64,000 bases of DNA from Paucibacter sp. TC2R-5 (GTDB taxonomy: Bacteria > Pseudomonadota > Gammaproteobacteria > Burkholderiales > Burkholderiaceae_C): contig NZ_JAJIRQ010000007.1 in assembly GCF_025717605.1 (NCBI RefSeq), forward strand, positions 248,001-312,000, read 5' to 3'. The number at the start of each line of letters is the position of its first letter. The first letter of the stretch is position 1. The notes under the pieces were generated by a model, which worked only from the letters and a program-made list of their open reading frames with translations, did no database searches and had not been told where the DNA came from. Position numbers and translations under genes: made by a program. Positions 41,394 to 49,943 of this stretch are shown here, piece after piece.

Positions 41394-42797
41394 ATGAAGG
41401 GCCCGATTTCTTGGCCACGCCGGCGCCTGCTGCTGGCCGGGGCCGGCATGGCCGCGTTCCATAGCCTGGGCGCCCCGGCGAGCCCGGTGCAGCTTGCCCC
41501 ACTGACCCTGCGGCGGCGCGTACTGGCCAATGGCCTGGAGTTCATCGCCCTGCCGAATGCGGGTACCGGTACCGGCGCCACGGTCAGCGTGCAGGTCTGG
41601 TACCGGGTCGGCTCCAAGGATGATCCGGTCGGCCGCAGCGGCTTTGCGCATCTGTTTGAGCACATGATGTTCAAAAGCACCCGCCATATGGCTAACGAGC
41701 AATTCGACCGCATGACGGAGGATGTCGGCGGCAGCAACAATGCCTTCACCACCGAGGACTCGACCGCCTACCACTGCGTCGTGCCGGCCAATCACCTCGA
41801 ACCCGTTTTGTGGGCCGAGGCCGAGCGCATGTCCAACCTTACCGTGGATCAGGCCAACTTTGACAGCGAGCGTGCCGTCGTCAAAGAGGAGTACCGGCAA
41901 AACGTGCTGAGTGAGCCCTACGGCCAACTCTTCAATGCGGTGCCCAGCTTTGGCTACCAGACACACCCCTACCGGCGCCCTGTCAGCGGCAATATCGAGG
42001 AGTTGGACGCCGCCACTCTGGCCGATGTGAGCGAATTCCACGCCAACTACTACCGCCCGGACAATGCCGTCTTGCTTGTTGCCGGGGCCTTCGATGCGCG
42101 CCAGCTTGACGAGGCTGTAAACCATTACTTCGGCAGCATCCCCAGGCCCAGCCGGCCAATCCCGCGCAACAACGTTGTTGAAGCGCGCCGGGTGCTTGAT
42201 CAAACCTACCGGCTGCCGGCCAGCCAAGCACCGCAGCCGGCCGCCCTATTGATTTGGCAAGGGCCGCGCGCCGACAGCCCGGACGCCATCGTCTGGCAGG
42301 TCGCTCAAGCGCTGCTGTCGCAGGGAGAGTCGGCGCGTTTGAGCAAGGGGCTGGTCTACAACAGGCAAGTGGCGCAGAGCGCAGGCTTCGAGGCCCAGCT
42401 CAATGCCGAAGCCGGCTTGTTGGTCGCCCATGCGGTGGCGGCAGGAGGCACAAGCGCCGCCGCACTGGTGGCGCCGCTGGCGCGTGAGGTGCAGCGCCTG
42501 GCCGAGGAGCCGGTTGCAGAGCGCGAGTTGAACAAGGTCAAGACGCAGTTGATGACCGCCGCCCTGATCAAGCGCCAGACCGCGCAGGGGCTGGCCGAGC
42601 TGGCGGGCATGGCGGCGATGCTGCGCGCGGATGCTGCTGCTGCCGAACGCGACTTGGCCGCCTTGCAGGCCGTCAGCGCCGCCGATGTGCAGCGGGTGGT
42701 GCGGCGCGACGTGCAACAAGCGGCACGCGTCACACTGCTGTATGGGCCGCCAGCAAGCAGCAAACCGGCGCTCAAGCCAAGGCGGGGGCGGGCATGA
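41394..42797 (+). CDS. M16 family zinc metallopeptidase, active-type subunit
   Basis: A 467-residue peptidase homologue with an N-terminal signal (PRRRLLLAGAGMAAFHSLGAPA; the arginine run resembles a Tat signal). The inverted zinc motif HLFEH (86-90) is intact, and the second Glu ligand lies in the downstream ERAVVKEEYRQN. M16 peptidases form clam-shaped two-half chambers that degrade short peptides; this protein supplies the catalytic half. The start at 41394 gives a proper signal; upstream in-frame sequence lies over the divergent VOC gene. Its stop shares ATGA with the next gene, whose product is the zinc-motif-lacking partner. Confidence 0.92.
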   Translation: MKGPISWPRRRLLLAGAGMAAFHSLGAPASPVQLAPLTLRRRVLANGLEFIALPNAGTGTGATVSVQVWYRVGSKDDPVGRSGFAHLFEHMMFKSTRHMANEQFDRMTEDVGGSNNAFTTEDSTAYHCVVPANHLEPVLWAEAERMSNLTVDQANFDSERAVVKEEYRQNVLSEPYGQLFNAVPSFGYQTHPYRRPVSGNIEELDAATLADVSEFHANYYRPDNAVLLVAGAFDARQLDEAVNHYFGSIPRPSRPIPRNNVVEARRVLDQTYRLPASQAPQPAALLIWQGPRADSPDAIVWQVAQALLSQGESARLSKGLVYNRQVAQSAGFEAQLNAEAGLLVAHAVAAGGTSAAALVAPLAREVQRLAEEPVAERELNKVKTQLMTAALIKRQTAQGLAELAGMAAMLRADAAAAERDLAALQAVSAADVQRVVRRDVQQAARVTLLYGPPASSKPALKPRRGRA

Positions 42798-44359
42798 GTC
42801 GGCGCGCTTGGCCACCGATGCGCTTGTTGATGCGCTTGTTGATGCGGTTGTTTTGGCCCTTGCTGTTTTTGGCGCTATGCCGGCCGCTGCTCGCACAGGA
42901 GGCCGGGTTCGACCTCCCCCCCGAGCCGACGCCAGCGCTGCCCCTGCAACTGCCGGTGTTTGCACAGGCCGCGCTGCCCAACGGCATGCGCTTGGTGGTG
43001 ATCGAGCGCCGCGGCCTGCCCTTGGTGACGGCGATGTTGAGCGTGCAGGCCGGCAGCCTGGCCGACCCGCCGGGCAAAAGCGGTCTGGCGGAGCTGAGCT
43101 TTGGCGTGCTCGGCAAAGGCGCCCGGCGCGGCGGCGTCAAGGCCGACGCCACGGCGCTGGCCAATGCGGCCGATGCCCTGGGCAGCGGTCTGGAGATCAG
43201 CACCGGCGCGCAGGCCAGCCGCCTGAGCATGACGGTGATGAGCATGCACCTGAGCGAAAGCCTGAGCTTGCTGGCCGATGTACTGCGTGCACCGACCCTG
43301 CCGGCGCAGGAAGTCAACAGCAGCCGCCTGCAGTTGCAGCAGGCCATCAAGCAAGAGGCATCCGACCCGATGGCCCTGGCGACGCAGCTGGCTTGGCGCC
43401 TTTACTGGGGCGACAGCCCGCCCGGGCGCCTCAGCAGCATGCAGTCGCTGGCGCGCATCAAGCGCGAGGATGTGCTGACTTTTTGCCGTGAAAAGTTGCG
43501 CCCGGAGCGCACGACGCTGGTGTTGGCGGGCGATGTCGATCTGGCCCAAGGCTTGGCGCTGGCCGAGCGCTACTTTGGCAGTTGGGGCCTGCAACATCCA
43601 CATGCGGCGGCCCCTCTGCCGCCGCAAGGCAGCCACCCAAGCAGACCCGCGCCCGATGGCGCTCCGGCTCCGCTCGGCCCGCCGATCTTGCTGGTCGACC
43701 TGCCGGGCAGCGGCCAGAGCGCGGTCTTGCTGTTTGCGCCCTTCCCGGCTCAGCGCAACCGCGACGGCGAGCCCGCCCGCGCGCGCACCGCCGCGCTGGC
43801 CAGCGCGGTGCTGGGCAGCGGCTATTCCTCACGCGCCAATCAACAGGTGCGAATCAAACGTGGTCTGAGCTACGGGGCCTATAGCAGCGCCGAATCGCTG
43901 CCGGCCGGCGGCATGCTGCTGCTGAGCACCCAGACCAAGCACATCAACGCGGCCGAGGCCGCGCAACTGCTGCACAGTGAGTTGTTGGGGCTGGCCCATG
44001 AGGCGGTGCCCGCGGAAGAGTTGCTGGCGCGCCAAAACGGGCTGCTCGGCGACTTTGCTCGCCAGCTGGAAACCACCCAGTCGCTCGCCAGCTTGGCCGC
44101 CGAACAGCTCGAGCGCGGTGAGACGCTGGCCGAGCTGGCCGACTACGCCGACCAACTCAAACGCGTCAGCGCAGCGCAGGTGCAGGCCTTCGCGCAGCAC
44201 TATTGGCCCGCGTCGGCCCTGCGCCTGGTGATCGTGGCGGACCTCAAACAGGCCGGTGCCGGCCTGCGCCAGCAGTACCCGCAGGCCTGGTTGATTCCGG
44301 CCGCCGAGCTGGATCTGGCCGCGCAGAAGCTGCGCCGCCCGCCGACTCGGCTAAAATGA
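42794..44359 (+). CDS. M16 family peptidase-like, inactive-type subunit
   Basis: A 521-residue partner of the preceding M16 protein. It has a signal sequence (cleavage after LLAQ, ~residue 36) and two M16 domains, but the position of HxxEH reads GLAELSFG, so the zinc ligands are absent. The R/Y substrate-clamp motif is kept in RIKRGLSYGAY. Active/inactive M16 pairs form heterodimers, as in mitochondrial processing peptidase. Near the start the DNA repeats ATGCGCTTGTTG (42818-42829 and 42830-42841, with a third imperfect copy), giving MRLLMRLLMRLF in the signal's n-region. Coupled to the upstream gene by a 4-base overlap. Confidence 0.9.
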   Translation: MSRRAWPPMRLLMRLLMRLFWPLLFLALCRPLLAQEAGFDLPPEPTPALPLQLPVFAQAALPNGMRLVVIERRGLPLVTAMLSVQAGSLADPPGKSGLAELSFGVLGKGARRGGVKADATALANAADALGSGLEISTGAQASRLSMTVMSMHLSESLSLLADVLRAPTLPAQEVNSSRLQLQQAIKQEASDPMALATQLAWRLYWGDSPPGRLSSMQSLARIKREDVLTFCREKLRPERTTLVLAGDVDLAQGLALAERYFGSWGLQHPHAAAPLPPQGSHPSRPAPDGAPAPLGPPILLVDLPGSGQSAVLLFAPFPAQRNRDGEPARARTAALASAVLGSGYSSRANQQVRIKRGLSYGAYSSAESLPAGGMLLLSTQTKHINAAEAAQLLHSELLGLAHEAVPAEELLARQNGLLGDFARQLETTQSLASLAAEQLERGETLAELADYADQLKRVSAAQVQAFAQHYWPASALRLVIVADLKQAGAGLRQQYPQAWLIPAAELDLAAQKLRRPPTRLK

Positions 44360-44360
44360 C

Positions 44361-44475
44361 GTCGTCATTGGGGAGTAGCCGCAGCACTTTGTGCCGGCCC
44401 GCGTCAACATACTTGATCCTTATGATCATGGCGCCGGCAGTAAAAACCTTACCTGGCAAGACCTTTGACCACCTG
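44361..44475 (+). promoter_or_regulatory. yybP-ykoY manganese riboswitch
   Basis: The conserved core elements of this Mn2+-sensing aptamer are present in order and spacing: GGGGAGTAGCC (44370-44380), CGTCAACATACT (44402-44413), GGCGCCGG (44430-44437) and GCAAGACCTTTGACC (44456-44470). P1 can form between 44364-44371 and 44462-44469. Downstream, TTGACCACC (44465-44473) can instead pair with GGTGGTCAA (44500-44508), and GCGGCCGGC (44486-44494) with GCCGGCCGC (44521-44529), the latter ending one base before the ribosome site. These competing helices form a plausible expression platform. The regulated gene is a GDT1-family manganese exporter, the expected partner. Confidence 0.9.
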
Positions 44476-44541
44476 CACCTGCTTTGCGGCCGGCGTTTGG
44501 GTGGTCAATGGTTCATCAAAGCCGGCCGCTAAGGAAACACT

Positions 44542-45123
44542 TTGGAAGCATTTCTCATCTCCACCGGCGTTGTCGCCCTGGCCGAAATCGGTGACAAGAC
44601 CCAGTTGCTGGCCTTTTTGTTGGCCGCCCGCTTCCGCAAACCGCTGCCGATCTGCCTGGGCATTTTGGTCGCCACCATTGCCAACCACGCCTTTGCCGGC
44701 GCTTTAGGCGCCTGGATCACGTCTCAGGTCAGCCCCATGACAATGCGCTGGGTCTTGGGCCTGGGCTTTCTGGCGATGGCGGTCTGGACGCTGATTCCCG
44801 ACAAGATTGACGAAGAGGTCGAAGGCGGAGGCAAGCTCAAGCTGGGTGTCTTCGGCACGACCGTGGTGGCCTTTTTCATGGCCGAGATGGGCGACAAAAC
44901 GCAGATCGCCACTGTGGCCTTGGCCGCTCAGTTCAATGCCTTCATCGCCGTGGTCGCGGGCACGACCTTGGGCATGATGATCGCGAATGTGCCGGCAGTA
45001 TTCCTGGGCGACAAAATGGCCGGGCGCATCCCGGTACGTTTGGTGCACGGCGTCGCCGCGCTGATCTTTGCCGCCATCGGCGTAGCCACCTTGGCCGGCT
45101 TGGGCCAAGGGCTGGGCTTCTGA
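44542..45123 (+). CDS. GDT1/TMEM165 (UPF0016) family manganese exporter
   Basis: A 193-residue inner-membrane transporter with six helices in two homologous halves, each carrying the ExGDKT cation motif: EIGDKTQ (~residues 15-21) and EMGDKTQ (~115-121). Bacterial members export Mn2+ (MneA-type). The start codon is TTG at 44542, with AAGGAA five bases upstream; no ATG in the right frame fits. The gene follows a manganese riboswitch, so it is expected to be switched on when cytoplasmic Mn2+ is high. Confidence 0.93.
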   Translation: MEAFLISTGVVALAEIGDKTQLLAFLLAARFRKPLPICLGILVATIANHAFAGALGAWITSQVSPMTMRWVLGLGFLAMAVWTLIPDKIDEEVEGGGKLKLGVFGTTVVAFFMAEMGDKTQIATVALAAQFNAFIAVVAGTTLGMMIANVPAVFLGDKMAGRIPVRLVHGVAALIFAAIGVATLAGLGQGLGF

Positions 45124-45296
45124 GTTTGTTGTCAATCATCGCTATGCGGCAGCGTCATTTGCTGTTTCAATCACTCTGAACCCGTCGGCGCGCAGCCCTC
45201 AAGTTTTGCGCGCCGCGGTCGATGTCCTGAGAGCTTGCATCGCCAGCGCGGGCTACTCGCTCAGTGAATTGTTCAGTCGGCAAGGGGAACTAAAAG

Positions 45297-46451
45297 ATGT
45301 CAGAGACTTCACGCGTGCTGCTCGTCGACGATGACGAACTGACCCTGCAAATGCTCGAAGCCACGCTGGAGGACGATTACCAGATCAGCAGCGTCACCAG
45401 TGGCGCCGAGGCGCTGGCCCGTTGTGCGGCCGAAACCTTTGATTTGATCGTGCTCGACGTCGACATGCCGGGGCTGGATGGCTACGAAACCTGCCGCCAG
45501 CTCAAGGCCAATCCGGACAGCGCCGAGATCCCGGTGATTTTTCATTCGGCCCGCACCAGCATTGATGAGCGCCTGCAGGGTTATGCCGCTGGCGGCGCCG
45601 ACTATCTGCCCAAGCCCTTCGATGCGGGTGAGTTGATCGCCAAGATTGGCTTGGTGCTGGGCAACCGCGCCAAGCAGCGTGAATTGAGCGGGCAACTGGA
45701 GGAGACCATGAACGCGGTCTTGTCCACCGCCGACATGATGGGCGAGGCCGGTGTGGTGCTGGAGTTCCAGCGCCAGCTCGGCACCTGCGCCTCTTATCCC
45801 GACGTGGCGCAGGCGATATTCGAGGCCCTGCAACGCTACGGCCTCGAAGGCTGCGTGCGCATACAAGGCCGGGCCGAGCTGTTTGCCAGCAACGGCCGCG
45901 GGCCCTGCAGCGCCTTGGAGAACTCCATCCTCGACCATTTGATCAGTCAAAAGGAAGGCCAACGGATTCGCCCCTTGGGCCCGCATACCGGCTTCGCCTA
46001 TGGCTCGGTGGTGCTGTTTGTGCGCAATCTGCGCATGGACCGTGGCGACAGCACGATGGAGCGCAGCGAGTCGGAGCGCATGGGGCGCGCAATCGACAAT
46101 GTGGCGATGCTGGTCGAAGGCGCGATCGTGCGCGTGGCGGCACTCGACACCGAATTAGCCAGCCGTGACTTGGCCGATGTGCGCCATCTGGTCAGCATGA
46201 CGCGCGGCGCCTTGACCGACATTTCCGCGCGCAGCCAAGCCCAGCGCATGGAGATTCAGCGCGCGTTCGAGGAACTGACCGAAGAGGTGGAGCTCAGCTT
46301 CGTCAAGCTGGGCCTGACCGACGATCAAGAAAACTTCCTGAGCAACATCATCAAGAAGCAAGCCGCCAAGGTGATGGGCTCCTTGGACCAGAGCCAAGAA
46401 GTCGAACAGTTTCTCGGCCGGGTGATTCACAAGCTGAATCAACACGGTTGA
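45297..46451 (+). CDS. Response regulator with uncharacterised output domain
   Basis: A 384-residue protein with an N-terminal receiver domain (1-125): acidic DDD (11-13), phospho-acceptor Asp54 in VLDVDMPG, and the KPF Lys in YLPKPFDAGEL. The C-terminal ~250 residues have no DNA-binding, GGDEF or HD-GYP motif; a coiled coil (~125-150), a mixed alpha/beta region and a helical end (~300-384) rich in Glu/Gln are visible. It is preceded by AAGGGGA eight bases before the ATG, and lies 26 bases before a hybrid kinase gene with an AGGAGG site, so the two are an operon and probable phosphorelay. Confidence 0.88.
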   Translation: MSETSRVLLVDDDELTLQMLEATLEDDYQISSVTSGAEALARCAAETFDLIVLDVDMPGLDGYETCRQLKANPDSAEIPVIFHSARTSIDERLQGYAAGGADYLPKPFDAGELIAKIGLVLGNRAKQRELSGQLEETMNAVLSTADMMGEAGVVLEFQRQLGTCASYPDVAQAIFEALQRYGLEGCVRIQGRAELFASNGRGPCSALENSILDHLISQKEGQRIRPLGPHTGFAYGSVVLFVRNLRMDRGDSTMERSESERMGRAIDNVAMLVEGAIVRVAALDTELASRDLADVRHLVSMTRGALTDISARSQAQRMEIQRAFEELTEEVELSFVKLGLTDDQENFLSNIIKKQAAKVMGSLDQSQEVEQFLGRVIHKLNQHG

Positions 46452-46477
46452 GGCCGCAAGCCTAGGAGGCACAGGCA

Positions 46478-49400
46478 ATGGCCGGGCCAATTGACGAAAC
46501 CGTTGAATTGCCCGACGGCCTGCCCGTCGATCAACGCTTTCGGAGTCTGGGTGATCTGAATAGCAAGTTAGTCGAGCAGATCTCGCGCAGCGCCTATGCG
46601 CTTTTGGGGATGATGATGGCGGCCGCCACGCTGCATCTGCTGGCCAACGCCCTGCAGACGGACCAAAGCTGGTCGGAGCGCTGGGTCAATATGCGTACCG
46701 CCGGCAGTATTTGGGCGCTGTCGCTTGTTGCCTTCGGCCTGGCGCGCCTGTTTGGCATCCGCACGGCGGCAGCGTTTTTCAGCTGGTCAACGATGCTGGT
46801 CTTGTTCGGATCGGCCACGCTGTCGGGTTTGGGACTACAAGCGCCAGGCTTGGTCGGCGTGATGGCCTTGCTGGTTGTCATGGGCCTGTTGGTCGGCACC
46901 GGTTCCGCAAAATTGGCCACGGCCTTGGCCGTACTCGGCTACCTGGCCCTGTGGCAACTCGAGGCACAAGGCTGGATCACGGGCGCTGCGGCCGAGCCTT
47001 CCGGCATGATGCCCTCCTCCGCCAGCCACGCGGTGGTCTACATCGCCACCAGCATCATTCTGGGCTGGTTGGTGGCGCGTTACAGCGCCCTGTTTTGGGA
47101 CGTCACCTCTTCCCTGGAAGGCTCACGCCGCTTGCTGGCCGAGACCGTGCGTGCGCAACAGCTGGCCGCGCAAGACCTGCGTGACAGCGAGGAACGCCTG
47201 CGCATCCTGCTCGACAGCTCGCTCACCTGCATACAGATTCTCGAAGGCGACAGCGGCGCGCTGCGCTTCGCTAACGCGCAGACGCTGCGGGCCTATGGTT
47301 GCGCAAGAGTGCTGGAACTGGATTTCAGTCTGATTTGCCCCGGCGAGCCCTATTCCAAAGACCGGCTGATGCAGCGCGTGCGCCGCGCGGTGGATGAGGG
47401 GGCTCAATACTTCGAATGGCAGTCCAAGCGGCTCGATGGCGCGCCGGTCTGGTGGGACATCAAGATGGAGCGCCTGCTGCTGGGCGAAGAGTCCTGTGTG
47501 GTGGTCTTCGGCCATGACATCACCGCCCGGGTGCGCGCCGAGGCTGAGCTGCGCATCAGCCGCACCCGCTTGGAAGACGAGGTGCGCGAGCGCACGACCG
47601 AACTGGTGACCGAGAAGCTGTTGATCCAAAGCATTCTCGAAGCGCTGCCCATCACGCTCAGCATTCGCGACCTGCAGGGCCGCTACACGCTCGTCAATCG
47701 CAGCTTCGAGCGCGCCACTGGCATGCAAAGGCAAGCGGTCTTGGGCAATACAGCGCGCGACATCTTCCCCGCCGCGATTGCCGCCGAGATCGCCGACACC
47801 GACGCCCGCCTGATGGCCGGAGCAGGCAGTTTGACCGTCGAGCGGCAGATGGGCGAGGCCAAGGTCGGCGGCAATGACTACTTGATCACCACCGTGCCGC
47901 TGCTGGACGCGCAGGAGCGACCGATCGCGGTGCTCAATCTTGGCACCGAGATCAGCTCCTTGAAACGCCTGCAACGCGAGCTCAGTCTGGCCAAAGACGA
48001 GGCGGAGCGCCTGGCGCTGGCCAAGAGTGACTTCTTGGCCAATATGAGCCACGAAATCCGCACCCCCTTGAACGCGGTCCTGGGTCTGGCCCAGCTGGGC
48101 ATCGGGCGCAGCGCCGACCCGGTGGCGGCGCGCAGCGGCTTTGAGCGCATCGTGCGTTCGGGCCGGCATTTGCTCGGCGTCATCAACGACATCCTGGACT
48201 ACTCCAAGGTCGAAAGCGGCAAGCTCGATATCGAGAACCTGCCCTGCAATCTCAGCCATTTGGTCAAAGAAGTGCTGGAGTTGGTGTCCGAGCGCGCCGA
48301 CGCCAAGAACCTGCGCCTGCGCGTCGAGTACAAGGCGACCCAGGACTGGGTGATGCTGGACACCTTGCGGGCGACCCAGATTCTTGTCAACTTGCTGTCT
48401 AACGCGATCAAGTTCACCGACAAAGGCCGCGTGGTGCTGAGCGTCGAGCAAGGCGAGGGGCGCTTGCTGTTTGCCGTCACAGACACCGGCGTCGGGCTCT
48501 CGCCCGAGCAGCAATCCCGCGTCTTCACCGCGTTCGAGCAAGCCGATTCCTCCACCACGCGCAAATTCGGCGGCACCGGCCTGGGGCTGAGCATCAGCAG
48601 CCAGCTGGCAACGGCCATGGGCGGCAGCATCACGGTGAGCAGTGAGTTAGGCGTTGGATCTTGCTTCACCCTGGACCTGCCTTGCATACATGCCAAGCCC
48701 GAGCCGGCCGCAGCCGCGCCCGAGCCCACGACGACACCAGAGTCAGGGCCCGGGCCTGCGGACCCTGGCGCCAGCATCAGTTTCAGCGCCAGCGCCGACT
48801 CACGCGCCGAGATTGACGCCGGCAAAGCAATGCCGCTGCGCGGCTTGCGTCTCTTGATCACCGATGATGTGGACATCAATCGTGAGATTTTGCAAGACAT
48901 GTTGAGCGCCTTGGGCGCCGACGTGGTGAGCGCCGACGGTGGCGCGCAGGCGCTGCTGCATCTGCGTGAAGTTGGGCCCGGCGGCTTTGATCTGGTGCTG
49001 ATGGACGTGCAGATGCCAGACATGGACGGCTATGAAGCAACCCGACTGATTCACCAGCTAGCACCCAAACTCAAGGTGCTGGCGCTGACGGCACACGCCC
49101 TGCCCGAGGAGCGGCGGCGCTGCCTGGCCGCCGGCATGGTCGCCCATGTGACCAAACCGATCGACCAGGCCGAGTTGCTGCGGGTGCTGTTGGCGCAATC
49201 AGAAGGCCTGCCCAGGCGCGCCGCTGACGATGCGCAAGTGCACTCGCCAATTACGGCACCAATTACGCCACCAATTTCGGCACCCATCGCTGCCCCCCCG
49301 CCGGCAAACAGTCGTGCCACCCCATGGCCCCAGCTGGCAGGCACCGACTTTGCCGCCGCGCTGACCCGTTGTGCCGGTCGACAGGAGCTCTTGGCCAAAC

Positions 49401-49690
49401 TGCTGGGCACCTTTGCCAAGCAATACGCGCAGCACCAAACCCTGTTCGAAGAAGCCCAGGCCACCGGCCTGCCGGCGCTGTGCAGTGCGGCGCACCGGCT
49501 CAAAGGTCTGGCCGGCAATTTGGGCCTGATCAGCTTGGCCGAACGGGCGACTGCCCTCGAAACCGCGAGCGGCGCTCAAGGCGACACCGACCAAATACCG
49601 GCCGCGCTGAGGGACATGAACGCCGAACTCGTGGCCATCGTCGTGGTGATTGCCGCTTGGCATCGGCGTTATACCCAAGCGTCAGACTGA
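46478..49690 (+). CDS. Hybrid sensor histidine kinase with PAS, receiver and HPt domains
   Basis: A 1070-residue membrane kinase. About six hydrophobic segments span residues 35-200, followed by two PAS-like domains (~240-350 and ~385-500), a HisKA domain with His525 in MSHEIRTPLN, and a catalytic domain (LLSNAIKFTDKG N-box; GTGLGLSIS). A Pro/Ala linker leads to a receiver domain with Asp843 in LMDVQMPDMDG, and the C terminus is an HPt domain with His1006 in AAHRLKGLAGNLG. Phosphate can thus pass His-Asp-His to the response regulator encoded 26 bases upstream. No chemotaxis or known sensory gene is adjacent, so the signal is unknown. Confidence 0.94.
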   Translation: MAGPIDETVELPDGLPVDQRFRSLGDLNSKLVEQISRSAYALLGMMMAAATLHLLANALQTDQSWSERWVNMRTAGSIWALSLVAFGLARLFGIRTAAAFFSWSTMLVLFGSATLSGLGLQAPGLVGVMALLVVMGLLVGTGSAKLATALAVLGYLALWQLEAQGWITGAAAEPSGMMPSSASHAVVYIATSIILGWLVARYSALFWDVTSSLEGSRRLLAETVRAQQLAAQDLRDSEERLRILLDSSLTCIQILEGDSGALRFANAQTLRAYGCARVLELDFSLICPGEPYSKDRLMQRVRRAVDEGAQYFEWQSKRLDGAPVWWDIKMERLLLGEESCVVVFGHDITARVRAEAELRISRTRLEDEVRERTTELVTEKLLIQSILEALPITLSIRDLQGRYTLVNRSFERATGMQRQAVLGNTARDIFPAAIAAEIADTDARLMAGAGSLTVERQMGEAKVGGNDYLITTVPLLDAQERPIAVLNLGTEISSLKRLQRELSLAKDEAERLALAKSDFLANMSHEIRTPLNAVLGLAQLGIGRSADPVAARSGFERIVRSGRHLLGVINDILDYSKVESGKLDIENLPCNLSHLVKEVLELVSERADAKNLRLRVEYKATQDWVMLDTLRATQILVNLLSNAIKFTDKGRVVLSVEQGEGRLLFAVTDTGVGLSPEQQSRVFTAFEQADSSTTRKFGGTGLGLSISSQLATAMGGSITVSSELGVGSCFTLDLPCIHAKPEPAAAAPEPTTTPESGPGPADPGASISFSASADSRAEIDAGKAMPLRGLRLLITDDVDINREILQDMLSALGADVVSADGGAQALLHLREVGPGGFDLVLMDVQMPDMDGYEATRLIHQLAPKLKVLALTAHALPEERRRCLAAGMVAHVTKPIDQAELLRVLLAQSEGLPRRAADDAQVHSPITAPITPPISAPIAAPPPANSRATPWPQLAGTDFAAALTRCAGRQELLAKLLGTFAKQYAQHQTLFEEAQATGLPALCSAAHRLKGLAGNLGLISLAERATALETASGAQGDTDQIPAALRDMNAELVAIVVVIAAWHRRYTQASD

Positions 49691-49943
49691 CTCCGTCCAG
49701 AGCTCGGCCTGCGCTCGAGGCGGCCTGCCCGCCAGAAATCTGGCCTAGGGAGCAGTGCCCAAAGTCACCGACTTCATCCAAGTTCGATGCGAAAAGGCAA
49801 CTCGAAGGGTTTGTACCGGTGCTCAGTGCTTGGAGCCGGCTGAAGAATGCACGCACCGCACTTTACGGTCCGGACCCAAGCACCGCTTGGCCCACAGAGG
49901 CCATCGGCAACGCACTAACACCATCTATAAACAGGAGTGCTCG

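Noticed and set aside
47123-48541. A 472-codon minus-strand open frame inside the hybrid kinase gene
   Set aside because: Opposite a protein with complete PAS/HisKA/receiver motifs; no supporting signal.
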